This document shows, in pieces, positions 1 through 11,800 of a stretch of DNA of 64,000 nt. The position numbers were made by a program, and so were the translations under genes. The notes beneath the pieces are model-generated. The model saw only the letters and a list, made by a program, of their open reading frames with translations, had not been told where the DNA came from and ran no database searches. Source of the stretch: Desmodesmus armatus (taxonomy: Eukaryota; Chlorophyta; Chlorophyceae; Sphaeropleales; Scenedesmaceae); NCBI GenBank assembly GCA_007449985.2, contig VIIQ02000155.1, forward strand, positions 1-64,000, given 5' to 3'. How positions within the stretch are numbered: the stretch's first letter is position 1; the number at the start of each line of letters is the position of its first letter.

Positions 1-3000
1 GGTTGGCAGCAGCAGCCTCAGCAGCGGCTTCGGCACTGTCTGGCTCAAGGAAGCCCCTCAAGATTTCAGCCCTGCATGGCATGGACACACATGCATAACT
101 TTGCTGATGATGTCGGCAGCAGCAGCAGCAGCAGTCTCGGCACTGTCACCCTATGAGAAGTCCCGCAATATGTTGAGGCCTGTGGGTTGAACCACGCATG
201 CAAGACACGCCTGCAGACGCAGCACAGCCACTCAAAAACCCTGCCCCAAACCATCATCAATTCAGTCAAACTTTTTTGTGCAGCATTGACAATTCAGGCT
301 GCTATGCAGCATTGACTATTCAGGCTGCTGTGCTCAAACACTCTTACCAGTTGTGCCTGACTTCTCTGGGTGGAACTGTGTTGCCATGGCGTTCCCTTGC
401 CACAGCAGCCACAAAGTCCTCCCCATAGTAGGAGGTGGCCAGCACCCAGTCAACATTGTGCTCCGCTGGAAGGGCCCTGGTCAGCACAACAATAGATGCA
501 GGCAAAAACAGCAGCAGCAGATGACAACCGTTCAGCACGCCATAGTAGGGAGTGGCCAGCACCCAGTCAACATTGTGCTCAGCAGGGAGGGCCCTGGTCA
601 GCACAACAACAGATGCAGGCAACAAAGCAGCAGCAGAGGACAACCGCTCAGCACACATTGCCTCTCAGGCTCAGTGAACGACCATTCCCAACCTTCCCCC
701 TCTATCCGACGCCTCTTGATTGACTACGCCATCAACAAACACCACCAACGGCCTTTGCTGCCCCCACGAATCGGACTCCTGCACGCTGTGTACACCCCCC
801 CCCTCACCTGACTAGATGCACAAAGTAGACCATGTATGTGGGTGCTACCCCTTGCCTGCCCCCTTGCGGCACAACACACCACCAACTAGCTCTCAGTGGT
901 GCTCTTGTGAGCGGACGACACTCATGACAGGGATCAGTCCGCCCGTCGTCAAAAACTTCATCACAGAGCTCTTGCCCCCCCCCCTCCCCCCCCCCCCCCT
1001 CCCCCCCCCCCCCCCCCCCCCCCTCCACCTGAACGTGTGCACAACATAGACCTGTCTGTTGGTGCCACCTCTTGCCTGCCCCCTTCCGGCCGGCACACAT
1101 CCATCACACACAGCTCCTGCCACCATGTCCCGCCCCCTCTCCCCCCCCCCTTCACCCCCCCCCCCCCCACACACACACACCCTCCCACCTGAATGAGTGC
1201 ACGAAGTAGACCCTGTCTGTTGGTGCCACTGCCGCCAGCAGGTCTGATGAGCGAGCCTGGTGCAGCGTGTTCCACCCAATGGGGGCACAGGGAGGCCCTT
1301 GGCTGTGTCAAACTCACCAACCTGGGTGAGAGGGGGGGGGGGGCATGCAATAAAAAACAGCGAGGTTGACAGTTGATGATTGCTGGTAAGTACCCTGAAA
1401 AGCAAGGGACCCCAAAGCAATCTGGGAGGGGTGTGTGGCTGGGGACACATGATGTGATGAGGTCTAGACAGTATCTCACGTCGGCTGCATAAAACATTCC
1501 AGGTAGCAGCACGGATGTGAAGGTGCCGAAAAGCAGCAAAGTAAATTCATTTGAGGTAGGGTGCAAACTGTGCGTTTGACGACAACGTCTGCTGGTTGGC
1601 TTGAGCCCACCCACTACCACCCACCCACCACCCCTCACCTTCATAATATGCAGCTCCCTCACTCATCCCTGCCATCCGGTATCACGAACGTGCATGTATA
1701 CATGCATACATATGGCCCACCCATCGTACTTTCGAGGCACCGTCCCCCTCCCCCCAATCCCCCCCCCATAGAGACAAGACCCCCGCTGATGCACCCACCT
1801 TGCTCTTGATGATGCCAAGGCCTTAGTGTCCCCCCAACTTGTCGCTGCCCCTGTCGCCATCCCACGGGGCCCCTCCATTCCCCCCACCCCCTTTCCCCCT
1901 CTGCCCCAAAAACAGACCCCCCCCCCCCTTCTCCTCCCTTCCCCCTGTACCCCTCCTGCCCCAATCAACCCACCCACCCCCTCACCTTTCCCTTGATGAT
2001 GCCCAGGCCCTCGTGTCCCCCTGACTCATCGCTGCCCTCAAACAGCAGCTGCATGCCCAGGCAGATGCCAAAGAAGGGCTTGCCACCCTGCAGGCAGCAC
2101 ACATGAACACACGGCAGCTCAGCACCATCACACCACCTGGTCAAAACAAGTCAAACAACAGAAAATTACCGGAAAACTACTGGAAATGAAATGATAATGG
2201 AATGACACAAACAGCAGTACAGTACCAGACATGACCTCAGCAGCACATGCCACACCACCGCCTTTCCTAACGAGGGTGTACATGTTTGGCAGCTGCTGCT
2301 TGGGTGCCTGCACCTGCCCTGTGCTGCTGCATGACAGCTGTGGTCAGGTCAGCTACGCCCGGCGGCCCTTGAGCTGCTTCAGGTTTAGTGCCACACCCAT
2401 TCATTTATTGACTCAATCTGATCCGCACCCATATTGCCCCATATTGCATGATGGCTTGCTGACATCCCCCTCCCCCCCCCCCCCCCCCTCCCCGGGTCAC
2501 AACCCATCCAGTCCCCTGCTCTCCGACATCCTTCCGGCACACCATTATAATTAGTCCTGCAGCTCACCTCGATGTACTCCAGCAGTGGCTTGATGTATTC
2601 CCGCTTCTGCAGCACATCCATCGCCTGACCAAAGCTGCCCACACCTGGGAGATCAGCTTGTCAGCTGCTGTGATGTCCGAGGGCTTCTCAACCTGCAGTT
2701 GCAGTTCACAACTGAACCCTTGTGCTATAGTTTGTGTTCCTACCTGTCTTCATAGTGGAAATTGCAGTCATAGATATGCTGTTGTATCCCTTCTGCAGTG
2801 AATTGGTACATCAGTGGCAGCAGCTGCAAGGTTGACCCAAAAGGCTTGCTGGCCCTTGGAAGAACCCTAGAGGCTGCAGCACCTGCTGCTAAAACTCACA
2901 TCCTTGATGCTGTATCCCAGCTTCTTGATGGCGTTCCGCACGCTGCGAACGTTTCCAGCACCATAGTCCAACAATGTGACCTCCTTAGCTGCTGCTGCTG

Positions 3001-3154
3001 CTGCCAGAACACCTTGCCGTGCTGACCTGCTCCTGCTGCTGGCTGCTGGGGGCCTGCAGCAGTTTGCTGGCTGGCTCTGCGCCAGCAAACCTGAGGTCTG
3101 CATTGTGTGCTGAAAGCTGATGCGATTTAGCAGAGACTGCCCTGTTTGCTGCAC
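1..3154 (-). CDS. hisHF: Imidazole glycerol phosphate synthase hisHF, plastid-type (3' end outside window)
   Basis: Bifunctional glutamine amidotransferase/cyclase of histidine synthesis (PRFAR + Gln to IGP + AICAR), fused as in plants and fungi and expected in the plastid. Exons on the minus strand: 3154-2900, 2692-2568, 2087-1986, 1321-1189, 476-348, 71-1. Exon 1 holds a Ser/Ala/Arg-rich leader of about 55 residues and then [14 protein letters not shown], the start of the HisH glutaminase. Exon 3 carries the nucleophile motif [14 protein letters not shown]. Exon 5 carries WVLATSYYG and [11 protein letters not shown], which includes the catalytic His and Glu. The last exon starts the linker to HisF; the cyclase itself lies beyond base 1. 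Oddities: the reading frame is broken by single-base discrepancies at about 2653 (LIFPGVG expected), 1281-1285 (PIGWN expected) and about 380, and probably once more at the 348 junction. Introns contain relic exon edges. Family assignment is secure; whether this copy is functional is not. Confidence 0.88.
536..640 (-). repeat. Relic copy of the 5' edge of hisHF exon 5
   Basis: The minus strand repeats the intron end, acceptor AG and first codons of exon 5 ([14 protein letters not shown], then PYYG instead of SYYG) found at 476-425. After the matching codons the similarity stops in a CAG-rich stretch. It is a truncated duplicate lying in the upstream intron of the full exon. Confidence 0.8.
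806..1095 (-). repeat. Two relic copies of the 3' edge of hisHF exon 4
   Basis: Minus-strand copies of the exon 4 end ([14 protein letters not shown], then a GT donor) occur with donors just below 1029 and 808, in addition to the real one below 1189. Spacing is 160 and 221 bp. The outermost copy reads [13 protein letters not shown]; the middle copy has lost one base. Each keeps a GT donor followed by the G-rich tract (C-rich on +). Confidence 0.8.
967..1022. repeat. Poly-C tract in hisHF intron
   Basis: Nearly uninterrupted C run with two T interruptions (poly-G on the coding strand), lying just downstream of a relic donor site. Similar tracts recur at 1141-1170, 1331-1343, 2467-2492 and through the introns beyond 35 kb. 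Confidence 0.95.
1794..1850 (-). repeat. Relic copy of the 3' edge of hisHF exon 3
   Basis: Minus strand reads GSDKLGGH, a stop codon, then GLGIIKSK and a GT donor. This is a decayed copy of the exon 3 end ([17 protein letters not shown]) 187 bp away. The in-frame stop shows it is not coding. Confidence 0.8.
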
Positions 3155-3551
3155 GAACTACACTGAATTCGGTTGGTGACGGGTAGGCCCCCGAAGACCG
3201 CTTGCAAATTGACGATATCAGCTGATCTGCATGAGCTCTGATCGATCGGGTGACAGGCCAGTTGTTGTGGGTTATGCTGTTGACAAATGATCCATACCGT
3301 TGAGGTCTCGAATTTGACCGGCCATGGGGCTTCAATCAGTCGCGAATTGCGTACAATCCTTAATCCATCATCTTTTGCGCGCTCATGCACTGTGCTATGC
3401 GCTGTATACAGCTTCTCTGCTGTTCTCCTGTTTACACCACCCCAAGGCCCTGTCACCCCAAGGAGCTGTCTCCCAGAACATAATCACCTCACAAACCAGC
3501 TGTTCATAGACAGCTTTCAAGAGTTTCCTCCACACCCACAGCTCTTGATGC
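3155..3551. promoter_or_regulatory. Divergent promoter region between hisHF and the ANKRD39-like gene
   Basis: 397 bp separating two divergently transcribed starts. It contains no convincing ORF and no clear TATA box, and no specific site could be assigned. Its role as a shared promoter is inferred only from the gene arrangement. Confidence 0.5.
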
Positions 3552-5220
3552 ATGTTCCTCGACTGCGACCATGACAGCTTTGAGTGCCGCTGCTACTCCA
3601 GTGCAGCGCCAGCCTCGCAGACCCTAGATGAGTTGGAGTTTGTCCGCAGCGCCTGCCATGCTGCTCAGATCGGAAACATCGAGAAGCTGGAACGGATATT
3701 GCGCAGCAAGCCAGAAGCAGTGAACTGGGATGGGGGCACAGGTGGGTTCCCAAGTGGTAGCACTTGTGTGGGCGATCACGATGGGGGAACGTCCTCCAGC
3801 TGCTGTCAGAGAATGTGATCTGCAAGGGAGAAAGGGCATACAGCTGCACCGCACCTTGGTGCTGCATCAACACAGGCAGCATGTCCTGGCAGTAACCTGT
3901 TTCACCAGGCATGGCAGCCACTGAGCAACCAAGTAGATGCATTGTTTCAGCCAACAGCCACGACAGCAGTAGCATAAACACCGCAAGGCCGCAAGCAGTT
4001 GTAGGCCTACAACTGCTTGCGGCACAAGCGGCACGCCATGATGGCAAGCACAAGCGAGTTGGCACCCACAGGGCGCCACTGTCTGACAGAGGCTCTCCCT
4101 TGCTTTGTTGCATGCATGCGTGCATATGTCTGTACTGCAGGCAGCACAGGGTACACGCCCCTGCACTACGCAGCTAGGGCTGGCCACACTAAGGCTGTAC
4201 AGCTGCTGTTGCAACATGGTGAGTGCGCCGAACTGTACAGTGTGCAGAAGCTTGGCACACTGTGCCAAGTAAGCCAATGTGGCTGTACGGTTACTAGACC
4301 ACAGCCCTTGCATCAAGGTGTGTTCTTTGCAGCTGCAGAGCTCAACGCATCAGCAAGCAGTCGCATGCACTTGCTGCGGCAAATGCTGTTGGCTGCTGCA
4401 CAGTGCAGCACAAAACAGCGTCATGCTCGCCACAGCAAAGAAGGCATGTAAGAGCCTGGCTGTTCCAAGCATAAGCTGCTATGTTGTAACACTGTGCCTG
4501 CAGGTGCCGTTTTGGATGCATTGGCAGGGTTTAGGGTGGCCGCGAACCCAACTATAAATCCTCAATATCAAGCAACTGTTGCTCTGTTTGACACTGTGCC
4601 CTGCAGGTGCCGTTGTGGATGCGCTGACGCGCTCGGGGCGTGCTACTGCGCTCCACAGAGCCGCACACACTGGACACCTGGAGGTTGTGAAACTGCTGTG
4701 AGTTTTGGCCCTGCTGGGAGTGAACATCATGATGAGCCGCATGCGCTTATAAGAGGCTCTGAACACTATATCCAAAAGCATTGTGATGTTTGCACCAGCC
4801 TGTGTGTTTGCATGTATGGGGGATTGCACGCAGGTCCCATCACACCCCGCTTGCACGTGCGTGCGCAGGCACCATGTGTTGGTGGGCTACAGCAACGGCA
4901 CCACAATGCATTGTGTTGTAGTCGCTTCTGTTCATGTCAACACATGTCCTTACGGTCACACAGCCACGCCATTTTGGTTGCTGCCTGCCATTGTCGTCAT
5001 GTGTAACAGGTTGTCAGCAGGTGCTGACCCCCTGCTGCAAGACGCTGACGGCGAAACGCCCCTGCATAAAGCTGCGGCTCAAGGACATGCAGCAGTAGTG
5101 GCGGCATTGATAGCAGCTGGCCCTGCCGCATGCGGCAGCACTGACAAGCGGGGCCTCACCCCACAAGCACGCGCTACTGGAGCAGCAGCAGCTGCCGCTT
5201 GGCCCAGTGTGCATAGCTAG
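3552..5220 (+). CDS. Ankyrin-repeat protein, ANKRD39-like
   Basis: Four exons, 3552-3741, 4141-4218, 4607-4697 and 5010-5220, join in frame to 189 residues, close to the roughly 183 of animal ANKRD39. Order: a short N-terminus with SQTLDELEFVRSACHAAQIG, matching the QTLEEMDFERG type start of ANKRD39, then ankyrin repeats GYTPLHYAARAGHTKAVQLL, TALHRAAHTGHLEVVKLL and GETPLHKAAAQGHAAVVAAL, and a short tail. Each repeat carries the TPLHxAAxxGH core. It probably acts as a protein-protein adaptor; no enzymatic motif is present. Start chosen at ATG 3552 because it opens the conserved frame; another ATG 4 bases upstream is out of frame. Intron 1 holds a 36-bp perfect palindrome and intron 2 a relic exon edge. 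Orthology rests on repeat order and flanking motifs recalled from the family, not on a search. Confidence 0.8.
3988..4023. repeat. 36-bp perfect palindrome
   Basis: Starts GCCGCAAGCAGTTGTAGG and continues as its exact reverse complement with no spacer. It lies in the first intron of the ANKRD39-like gene and would fold as an 18-bp hairpin in RNA. Confidence 0.95.
4499..4548 (+). repeat. Relic copy of the 5' edge of ANKRD39-like exon 3
   Basis: Repeats the acceptor (ctgcag) and the first codons (GAVLDAL against GAVVDAL at 4607) about 100 bp upstream of the true exon, then diverges. An AG acceptor is kept. Confidence 0.7.
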
Positions 5221-5905
5221 CACAGCACAGGCAGCTGTGCTGTTGCATTGGTGCTTGATGAACTTGCATTGCCGCGTATGGCAGCAGTGACAAATGCAGG
5301 GCTGCGCCGATATCAATGGGCGAGGCCTCAGGCGGGCTGCAATGCCCGGCTATGTACATCAGCACGGTTAGAGTATGCTGAGCACGTTGGATAGGGGGGC
5401 TTTTAAGGCCTGCTTTCTTGTCCTTGATGAAAGACATGGTGATATTGGAGACTACAGTTGTATGTCGCTGTACATGTCACTGTTGTGCCTCACACAAGCT
5501 GTCCCCGCACGGCTCCTTGAACGGCAAATGTGGGATCACATCAATCATTTTAATTCAGACTTACCTTCTATGCTGACGCCGTATCAAAGCTTCAGCACGC
5601 AAGGCTGGTCTCCAAGGTTGATCGCAGATCCATCGTCTTGTCCGCAGCAGACACATAGTTTGCAGCACCCTGCGTGCATTCGTTCCAAACATCTAAACAT
5701 TTGATCCGCCCGGCACAGGTGTGCCACAGCCACGGCCTAGTGGCTGCAGCCCCCATTGTTCACACATTGTGCTGCAACTGGCATCCAGCTACTAGTATCC
5801 TCAGAATCTGCCCAAAGGATAGGGCGTCGCGGTCCTGAATCGAACTGGGTTCTCCTATGAGGCCTGAGATCTCATGCAGCTGCGTTTCTGTGCTGCTGCT
5901 GCAGG
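5221..5905. other. Intergenic: 3' flank of ANKRD39-like and upstream region of LRR gene 1
   Basis: 685 bp with one ORF (5375-5704) that resembles no known family and shows no codon pattern shared with neighbouring genes. No RNA gene or recognisable repeat seen. The segment just before 5906 should contain the LRR promoter, but no defined element was found. Confidence 0.5.
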
Positions 5906-8201
5906 ATGGCTAACGACGATGCAGCACCAGCCCTGCTGGAGCTGCCCACCCCCTGCCTGCTGGCCATACTCCAGTGCTTGACAGACGACCCAGCAAGTCT
6001 GTTCAGCTCTGCCAGGGCGCACAGCAGGCTGCACCAGGTAGCCGTGTTGGCGCTGGGCAGCATCAGCATCAGGCTCCGGGATCAGCAGCAGTTGGACTGC
6101 GTGCTGCAGTACTTGGCTTCGCCGCCCGGTCAGCACGTCAGCAGCGTCAGCCTGAATGGTACAGAACATGATCGTCATAACGAGGACGATCACGCTGCGC
6201 CTGTCCTCACCCTGCGCCAGCTTCCCTGCAGCCTTCAGCTCAGCAGCCTCCAGTTGAATACACTAGACCTACAACTGCAGCCCAACACACCCCACATGGG
6301 TGCCCACAGCGCTCCCAACAGGCCTCATCTCAGGCAGCTGTGGCTCTTTGACTGCAGGTGTGCACCTGGGGAGTGAGTGGGGTCGCGTATGCCATTGCCT
6401 TAGCCCTCGAGCATGCATGTGATGAGCCGTCCTCAACATGCGTGAAGCCAGTAGGAGAGATCCTATGGTGTTAAAGTACAAAGGGGTGTACTGATATCAA
6501 TTGATCATTCAATCTTTCTTTCTCTGCAGGCTGCTTGATGGGCCTCAGGCACTTGCAGCAGCGCTGTCAAAGCTTCCTAACCTGGAGCACCTTGCTATCG
6601 ACAAGCTGCGCACTAGCCACAACCGCCACATCCGCTTCCCTGCCACTGTGCTGCAGCAGCTGCAGCAGCTCACCTACCTTGAGCTTGCTTGCAAGCTGGC
6701 GGCCCCGGGGCGGAACCAGGACAGGCCTGCCCTGGAGGCGTTGCAGGTGCTGACCCGGCTAGTGGACTTTCGGTTTGTGGGGAATAACCGCCACGTGGTC
6801 CTGGCTGGCATGCTGTGTGGTGCACGAGGCCTAACACGGCTGTTGTGTGCAAAAGCACGCATCGAACCAGGGGTGCTTGCCGGCCGCACACAGCTGCAGC
6901 ACCTGCAGCTGCAGCAGTGTAGACTCCACCCAGATCCAGGGCCAGAAGGGGTGGCACAGCTGCTTTCTCAGGTGCAGGAGCTCTCGCAGCTAACACACCT
7001 GCAACTAGCAGATTCACTGAGGTCAACTCTGCCCCCTGCTGCAGCGGCGTATTCAGCCCTTATCGCTAGCAGCAAACTGCAGCACCTCGACATCAGCTGC
7101 TGCACGCTGCCAGCAGATGTATGGCAGCACATCTTCCCCGCTGGCAGGCAGCTGCCGCACCTGACGTCACTCAACATTTCAGAGGTTTGGGAAATTACTG
7201 CAGAGCGCGCAGCAGCGCCTGAGGGCAGCCGCCTTGTCAGTTGCTGCCCTGGGCTGCAGTACCTGAACTTGCAGCACTTGCACCGCAGTGCAGCGGTTCT
7301 GGGGCCGCTGCAGGGCCTGAGCGAGCTGCGCACGCTGCTGCACTCCACCACATGTGGTGATAGGCACTTAGATGAAGATGACCTGGCAGTGGCAGATGGG
7401 CGGGGGCTGGAGGCAGTGTGTCAGCTGACAGGGCTGAGGGAGCTCGAGCTGCAAGCATGTTACGCACCCTATGATGTAGAGGGGCTGCTGCTGAAGCTGA
7501 CGCAGCTGAAGCAGCTGACAAGCCTGACGTATGCAGGGATGCTTGATGGCGGCATCACGGAGGTCGTCTTTGGCTCAAACAACCTGGTGAGAGGAACTGC
7601 TGGCAGGCATGCTGATTGCTCTGCTGTGGCAACACTGGCATGTGTACCTTCCTGCATGCCATGTATGATGCGTTCCTTCGTCACGCACTGGAAATATGCA
7701 TGTACTAGGGTGTACGCATGCATGCCAGGGAGGCTGATTACATTAGTGAAGTGCAGAGGGGCGGCATTGGTGGTGGATGATGTGTTGTGAACCAGCTTGC
7801 ATGGATGTGCCACTGCCGTTGTCACCTAAGGTCAAACATGTTCCGCATGTTGCTGCGGCAGCAACGCCCAGGCCCTCATCCATTATGTCTTCGCAGCTTG
7901 TCGCTTCTTGCACACTGCACTCTCCACAGGCTTTTGTGGCATCTCAACAGCTGCCCTGACCAGATGTGATGCTGAACCACCCTTACATCTGACTAGTCAT
8001 GCCCCGCCCTGTCCCATCCTTTTCTTTCCTGGCATGTCTTTCCTTTCTGCATCCAAGCAGGGCTGTGCGGAGACTTGTGATGACAAGCCGGTGTGGCGCC
8101 AGATCCTGCAGTTGTACCTTGAAAAGGACGATGTCAAATTGAAGCAGGAGGCAGCTGCAGCGCTGGCAGAGGCAGAGTTGGCTGCACTGCAGGTTGGCTG
8201 A
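5906..8201 (+). CDS. F-box-like / leucine-rich-repeat protein, paralog 1
   Basis: Three exons, 5906-6357, 6530-7586 and 8061-8201, join in frame to 549 residues. The N-terminus (ELPTPCLLAILQCLTDDP, then ARAHSRLHQV) has the LP...L..I...L pattern of an F-box. After that come about a dozen irregular LRRs of the LxxLxxLxL kind, such as LPNLEHLAIDKL, LTRLVDFRFV, LQHLQLQQC, LTHLQLADS, LQHLDISCC and LRELELQACY. The last exon encodes DDKPVWRQILQLYLEKDD and a helical, Glu/Ala-rich tail; PVWRQ is shared with paralog 2. A substrate-recognition role in an SCF-type ubiquitin ligase is the usual role of such proteins and is inferred only. Introns lack the long G/C tracts seen elsewhere in the window. Paralogs lie at 26005 and 30560. 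Confidence 0.82.
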
Positions 8202-8835
8202 CAGCTGCATTCATATCTGCACGGCTGTTGTTACAATGGGTGTCATACAGGCGAATTTTTATTCACTTTCCTCAGTGAGGTGTGACCACACTGCAACAGG
8301 CCTACTTGGCCATTGACAGCGGCTGTCACTTGTTGTGCGCACAACTTGGAGCACTGTAACATCTGCATGGCCTGCTGTATGTGTCTCGTTGTCATGGCGT
8401 TGTCTGTTGGCAAATGCCGAGCACAGTGACGCTGTCACTTTCAGTAGTACTGGAAGAGTCCCGCTGGGTGGACTCCAATCTCGGTATCACACCATAGTTA
8501 CATTTTCATGCACCCTACCCAGTATGCACACCCTGTGGCAGTTCGTTACCCCAGGCGGCTGAAGCCGCACTTGCAAGTCACTTGGCAGGCAGTGACTGGT
8601 ACTGTGGCTCCGCATACCTCTAGAGCTCAGCACGCGTCTATCATCACGGTGTGGCAAGCGGTTTTTACTGCAACTCACTGCCCTTTGTAAAAGCTGCAAC
8701 CACCTTGTTAAGAAGCGTCACCAAACCCAAACCCGTGGGCATAGGCAACCGCTGCCGTGACACGATTCATCTCGTCCGCGCTCACGTACTCACAACTTTT
8801 TTGCCTCAGTCTCATATCTGTGCAAACACGATACC
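8202..8835. other. Intergenic: 3' flank of LRR gene 1 and 5' flank of CLPB-like copy 1
   Basis: No gene seen. From about 8470 to 8835 the sequence is recognisably similar to 15655-16017 upstream of the second CLPB-like copy (shared blocks include atcacacca, gcggctg..ctgtacttgcaagt and gcaaccgctgccgtg). The tandem duplication therefore included the upstream flank, probably with the promoter. Confidence 0.6.
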
Positions 8836-11800
8836 ATGCTAAAGCTGTCTGCGGCAGCGGTCCAACCTCGTGCTGCTTTGCATCGCCCCGTCAGGCGTTA
8901 CTGTCAGTCTAGCCTGAAACATGAGATTGTTGTCGCACCAAAGCCTGTTGAACGCCCCAAAGTCTCAACGCTGCAGTCATGGCTTCTGTTCCTTCAAGAA
9001 GCCAAGCAGCAGCAGTATCCAAGGGACAGAAGCCTTAGGGAGGTGATGCAGCACCCAGAAGGTGACCCTCAGATCACAGCCGCGCCTGGTTTGCCCATGT
9101 CGTGTGTGCAGACGGCTCAGTTGCAGACATGCTGAATCTTTCACCTGCAATTCAGGGGCTACGTGGGGCAAGCTGTATGAAGCGGGCTACCGCCTGTGTG
9201 AGATCTTGGAGTCCACAGAGCAAGCTGCTGCCATTGGGGCTGACCTGCAGTATTGGCACAGTAACACGTTTATCCTCTCAGAGCTACCCTTGCTGCTATA
9301 CTATGCAGTGTTTACCAGCAATAGAAAGCTCGTGGACCGCTTGCTGGATGAGATGGGAGACAGCTGGGAAGCCTTCCACACACTACGTCTCCCTCAGGAG
9401 GCTCTTGGCAGGCGCCTGCATAATGAGACAGCAGGCAAGGAGCCCACTCCTGTGCTGGCCATTGCAGTCGCACAGCGCAACCATGAGATGGTGCAGCAGC
9501 TGCTGAGCCGTGGTGCCGACCCGTACAGCTTGTCTGACAGCCCCATTCACTACATCATGGAGGAGATGCCACACGAAGGGATGCGTGGGTTGTCAGATGA
9601 CCCAGAACGAGAATTGGCTGCATCCTGGGATGCCACACGCGCCGAGTTGGACTTGCTGACAGATGCGCTAGACAAGTACTCAGAGAGCGGCTTCACCATG
9701 TGCTACTGGCTTGCCCGGGCAACAAAGCTCCCGAGGCTGACACCGCTGTGAGTGCCGCACTCAAGAAGTTCTGCCCTTGGACTTTGCTAGTGCTACTACT
9801 ACTACTTTGCTAGTACTAGCGCAGCGCTGTCACAGCTGACTGAGTCAAACAACATGTTTGAATGGTCAATCTTTGCCAAGCAGGCCACTGAATACTATTG
9901 TGTAGTCATTTGATAGCTAGCAAGTCAGAACTGGATGGCACCATTGTGGGTCATACAGTGATCTGAGCTGTGGGTCACACTTCTGGTCGCGAGGTTCTTG
10001 GAGCACCTCTCTTTCTGATAACTGACAAACTGCTGGGGGCCACCCAGTGGATGTCTGGCAATATCTGCCAAACCTGGGCAATAGTACACTAGTGTGCAGT
10101 ACACTAGTGTGCAGTACTGTGGCACGTACTCATGATGAGATGCCCAAAATTTTATGCTACAAGGGTGACCCGGCTGGGAACCCAAAGAGTTGCTTACTGA
10201 CCAGTGTGCCATGTGCTTTTGTGCTTGCATGCCTTGCTCGTGCCATGCAGCGCCAACAGCGTGATGAAGGATCACCGTCTGCACAGGACAGCACCGCTGC
10301 GCATGGCTGTCATTGGACAGGAGGCAGCATGCTGCATGCTGCACAACCAGGTAATCAGCATACACGAGCAATGGCAGTACTTGTAAGCCGCTGAAGAGCG
10401 AGCCAGCCACCGTGATTCGAAACAGTGTTGAATTCAACACACTGTGCGGCTCGTGTTGCCACAGCCTGACAAGCACATGGTGGCCGCCATTCAATGACTC
10501 GAGTCTCTTAGAATATCCACATTCACAAAGCCTTCATCTCATGAGGTCGTGTGAAATGACCGCCATGCATCATATGATGGCATCATGCCCATGGGCCCCA
10601 TGCAGCATGCATTCAGCGGCCTGCTATGGGACGCCACTGCTGTGTGAGTGCTTCTGCCATCACACTGATGGGCTCCATGCATGGCATGCCACACCAGCAC
10701 GATGCCATCGGACGTCATATGCACAGCAGATGGCTGCCGCCAGTATCATACTGACATGATGTCATGTTGTGCATGATCCACACTGCCCGGCAGCGGCCAA
10801 CCTTGACCTGCCGATGTGAGGTGTTTGCATTTCAGCTGCCTGGACGCCGTCAGCGGCAGCTGCGAGTGCACTGATCAGTCATGACTGTCATTTGACGGTA
10901 CTGCATGTGGTTTGCCGTTTTTACAGTTGATGACATGTATGGGCATGTCTGTTGAGCCAGATGACTCACCCAAGCACAAGCCACTGGTGCTGCTAGCAGG
11001 TATGGCTGCATTCTGGGTTGGGCCAGGCAAGGCAAGTCTTAGCTGCAACAAAAGGCCTTTGCCGCTTTTAAGTGAGCTTCAGAAGCTCAGTTTGAGAATT
11101 TCACCCCATGTGCCACGTTATCAATGTTTATTGTCACCTGGGCTGAGACTCTGAATTGAGCTTCTGAAAGGACAGCGGTTGGCCTGGCAGTGCTGCATAT
11201 CATGATGCAGCCTCAGAGATTGCACTTCAAGTTTGAGACTCAGTGTCACGATGGCAGCAGTCACCAAGTAGGTTACTGATAGGCTGTATTGTATCCTTGC
11301 ATGCAACATGCGGGCCACTTGTTCGACACCATGCTGGCAGGCCCCCCAGGTCACGGCAAGACTCTTATTGGGCAACAGCTGCAGCACATGCTGGATGTCC
11401 CTTACCTGTTTGAGGACTGCAGCAAGCTGGACCACATCAAAGACCTCCTGGGATCCAAAGGTGATCATCATGATACGTCCGGGGTGACCCGTCAATAACG
11501 GGTTGCTCCTAGTACGGCAAGCACGCCCTGAGCCGCTCACTGACATCGGATGTCAATGTCATCTGTAACATGAGTCACATGCGCAGGCCGCATGTGCCAT
11601 GCATCCTATGCTTTGGGTGCCGCACTGCACACTCGCAGCGACATTGCACAACCTTACATGCACGTGGCACATACAGTCGATACTGAATTTTGTATTTCAA
11701 ACTGAGTGCCAGATTCTGGCAGTATTATTCAAGTGTTGAACACCTTGCAAACATCACAGAGTCTAGCATGTGCTGCAGAATCGTCCCGAAGTCGTGATGT

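Noticed and set aside
961..1662. Minus-strand ORF of 233 codons rich in Gly
   Set aside because: It is created by poly-C/poly-G tracts in hisHF introns. The true exon inside it (1321-1189) uses other frames and matches the HisH family.
5375..5704. 109-codon ORF between ANKRD39-like and LRR gene 1
   Set aside because: No family resemblance, no splice context, and its composition is like the surrounding intergenic DNA.
5830..5880. Possible tRNA 3' half (ctgaatcgaac, read in reverse as gttcgattcag)
   Set aside because: It has a T-loop-like GTTCGATTC core, but flanking stems do not pair and no acceptor or anticodon arm could be built.
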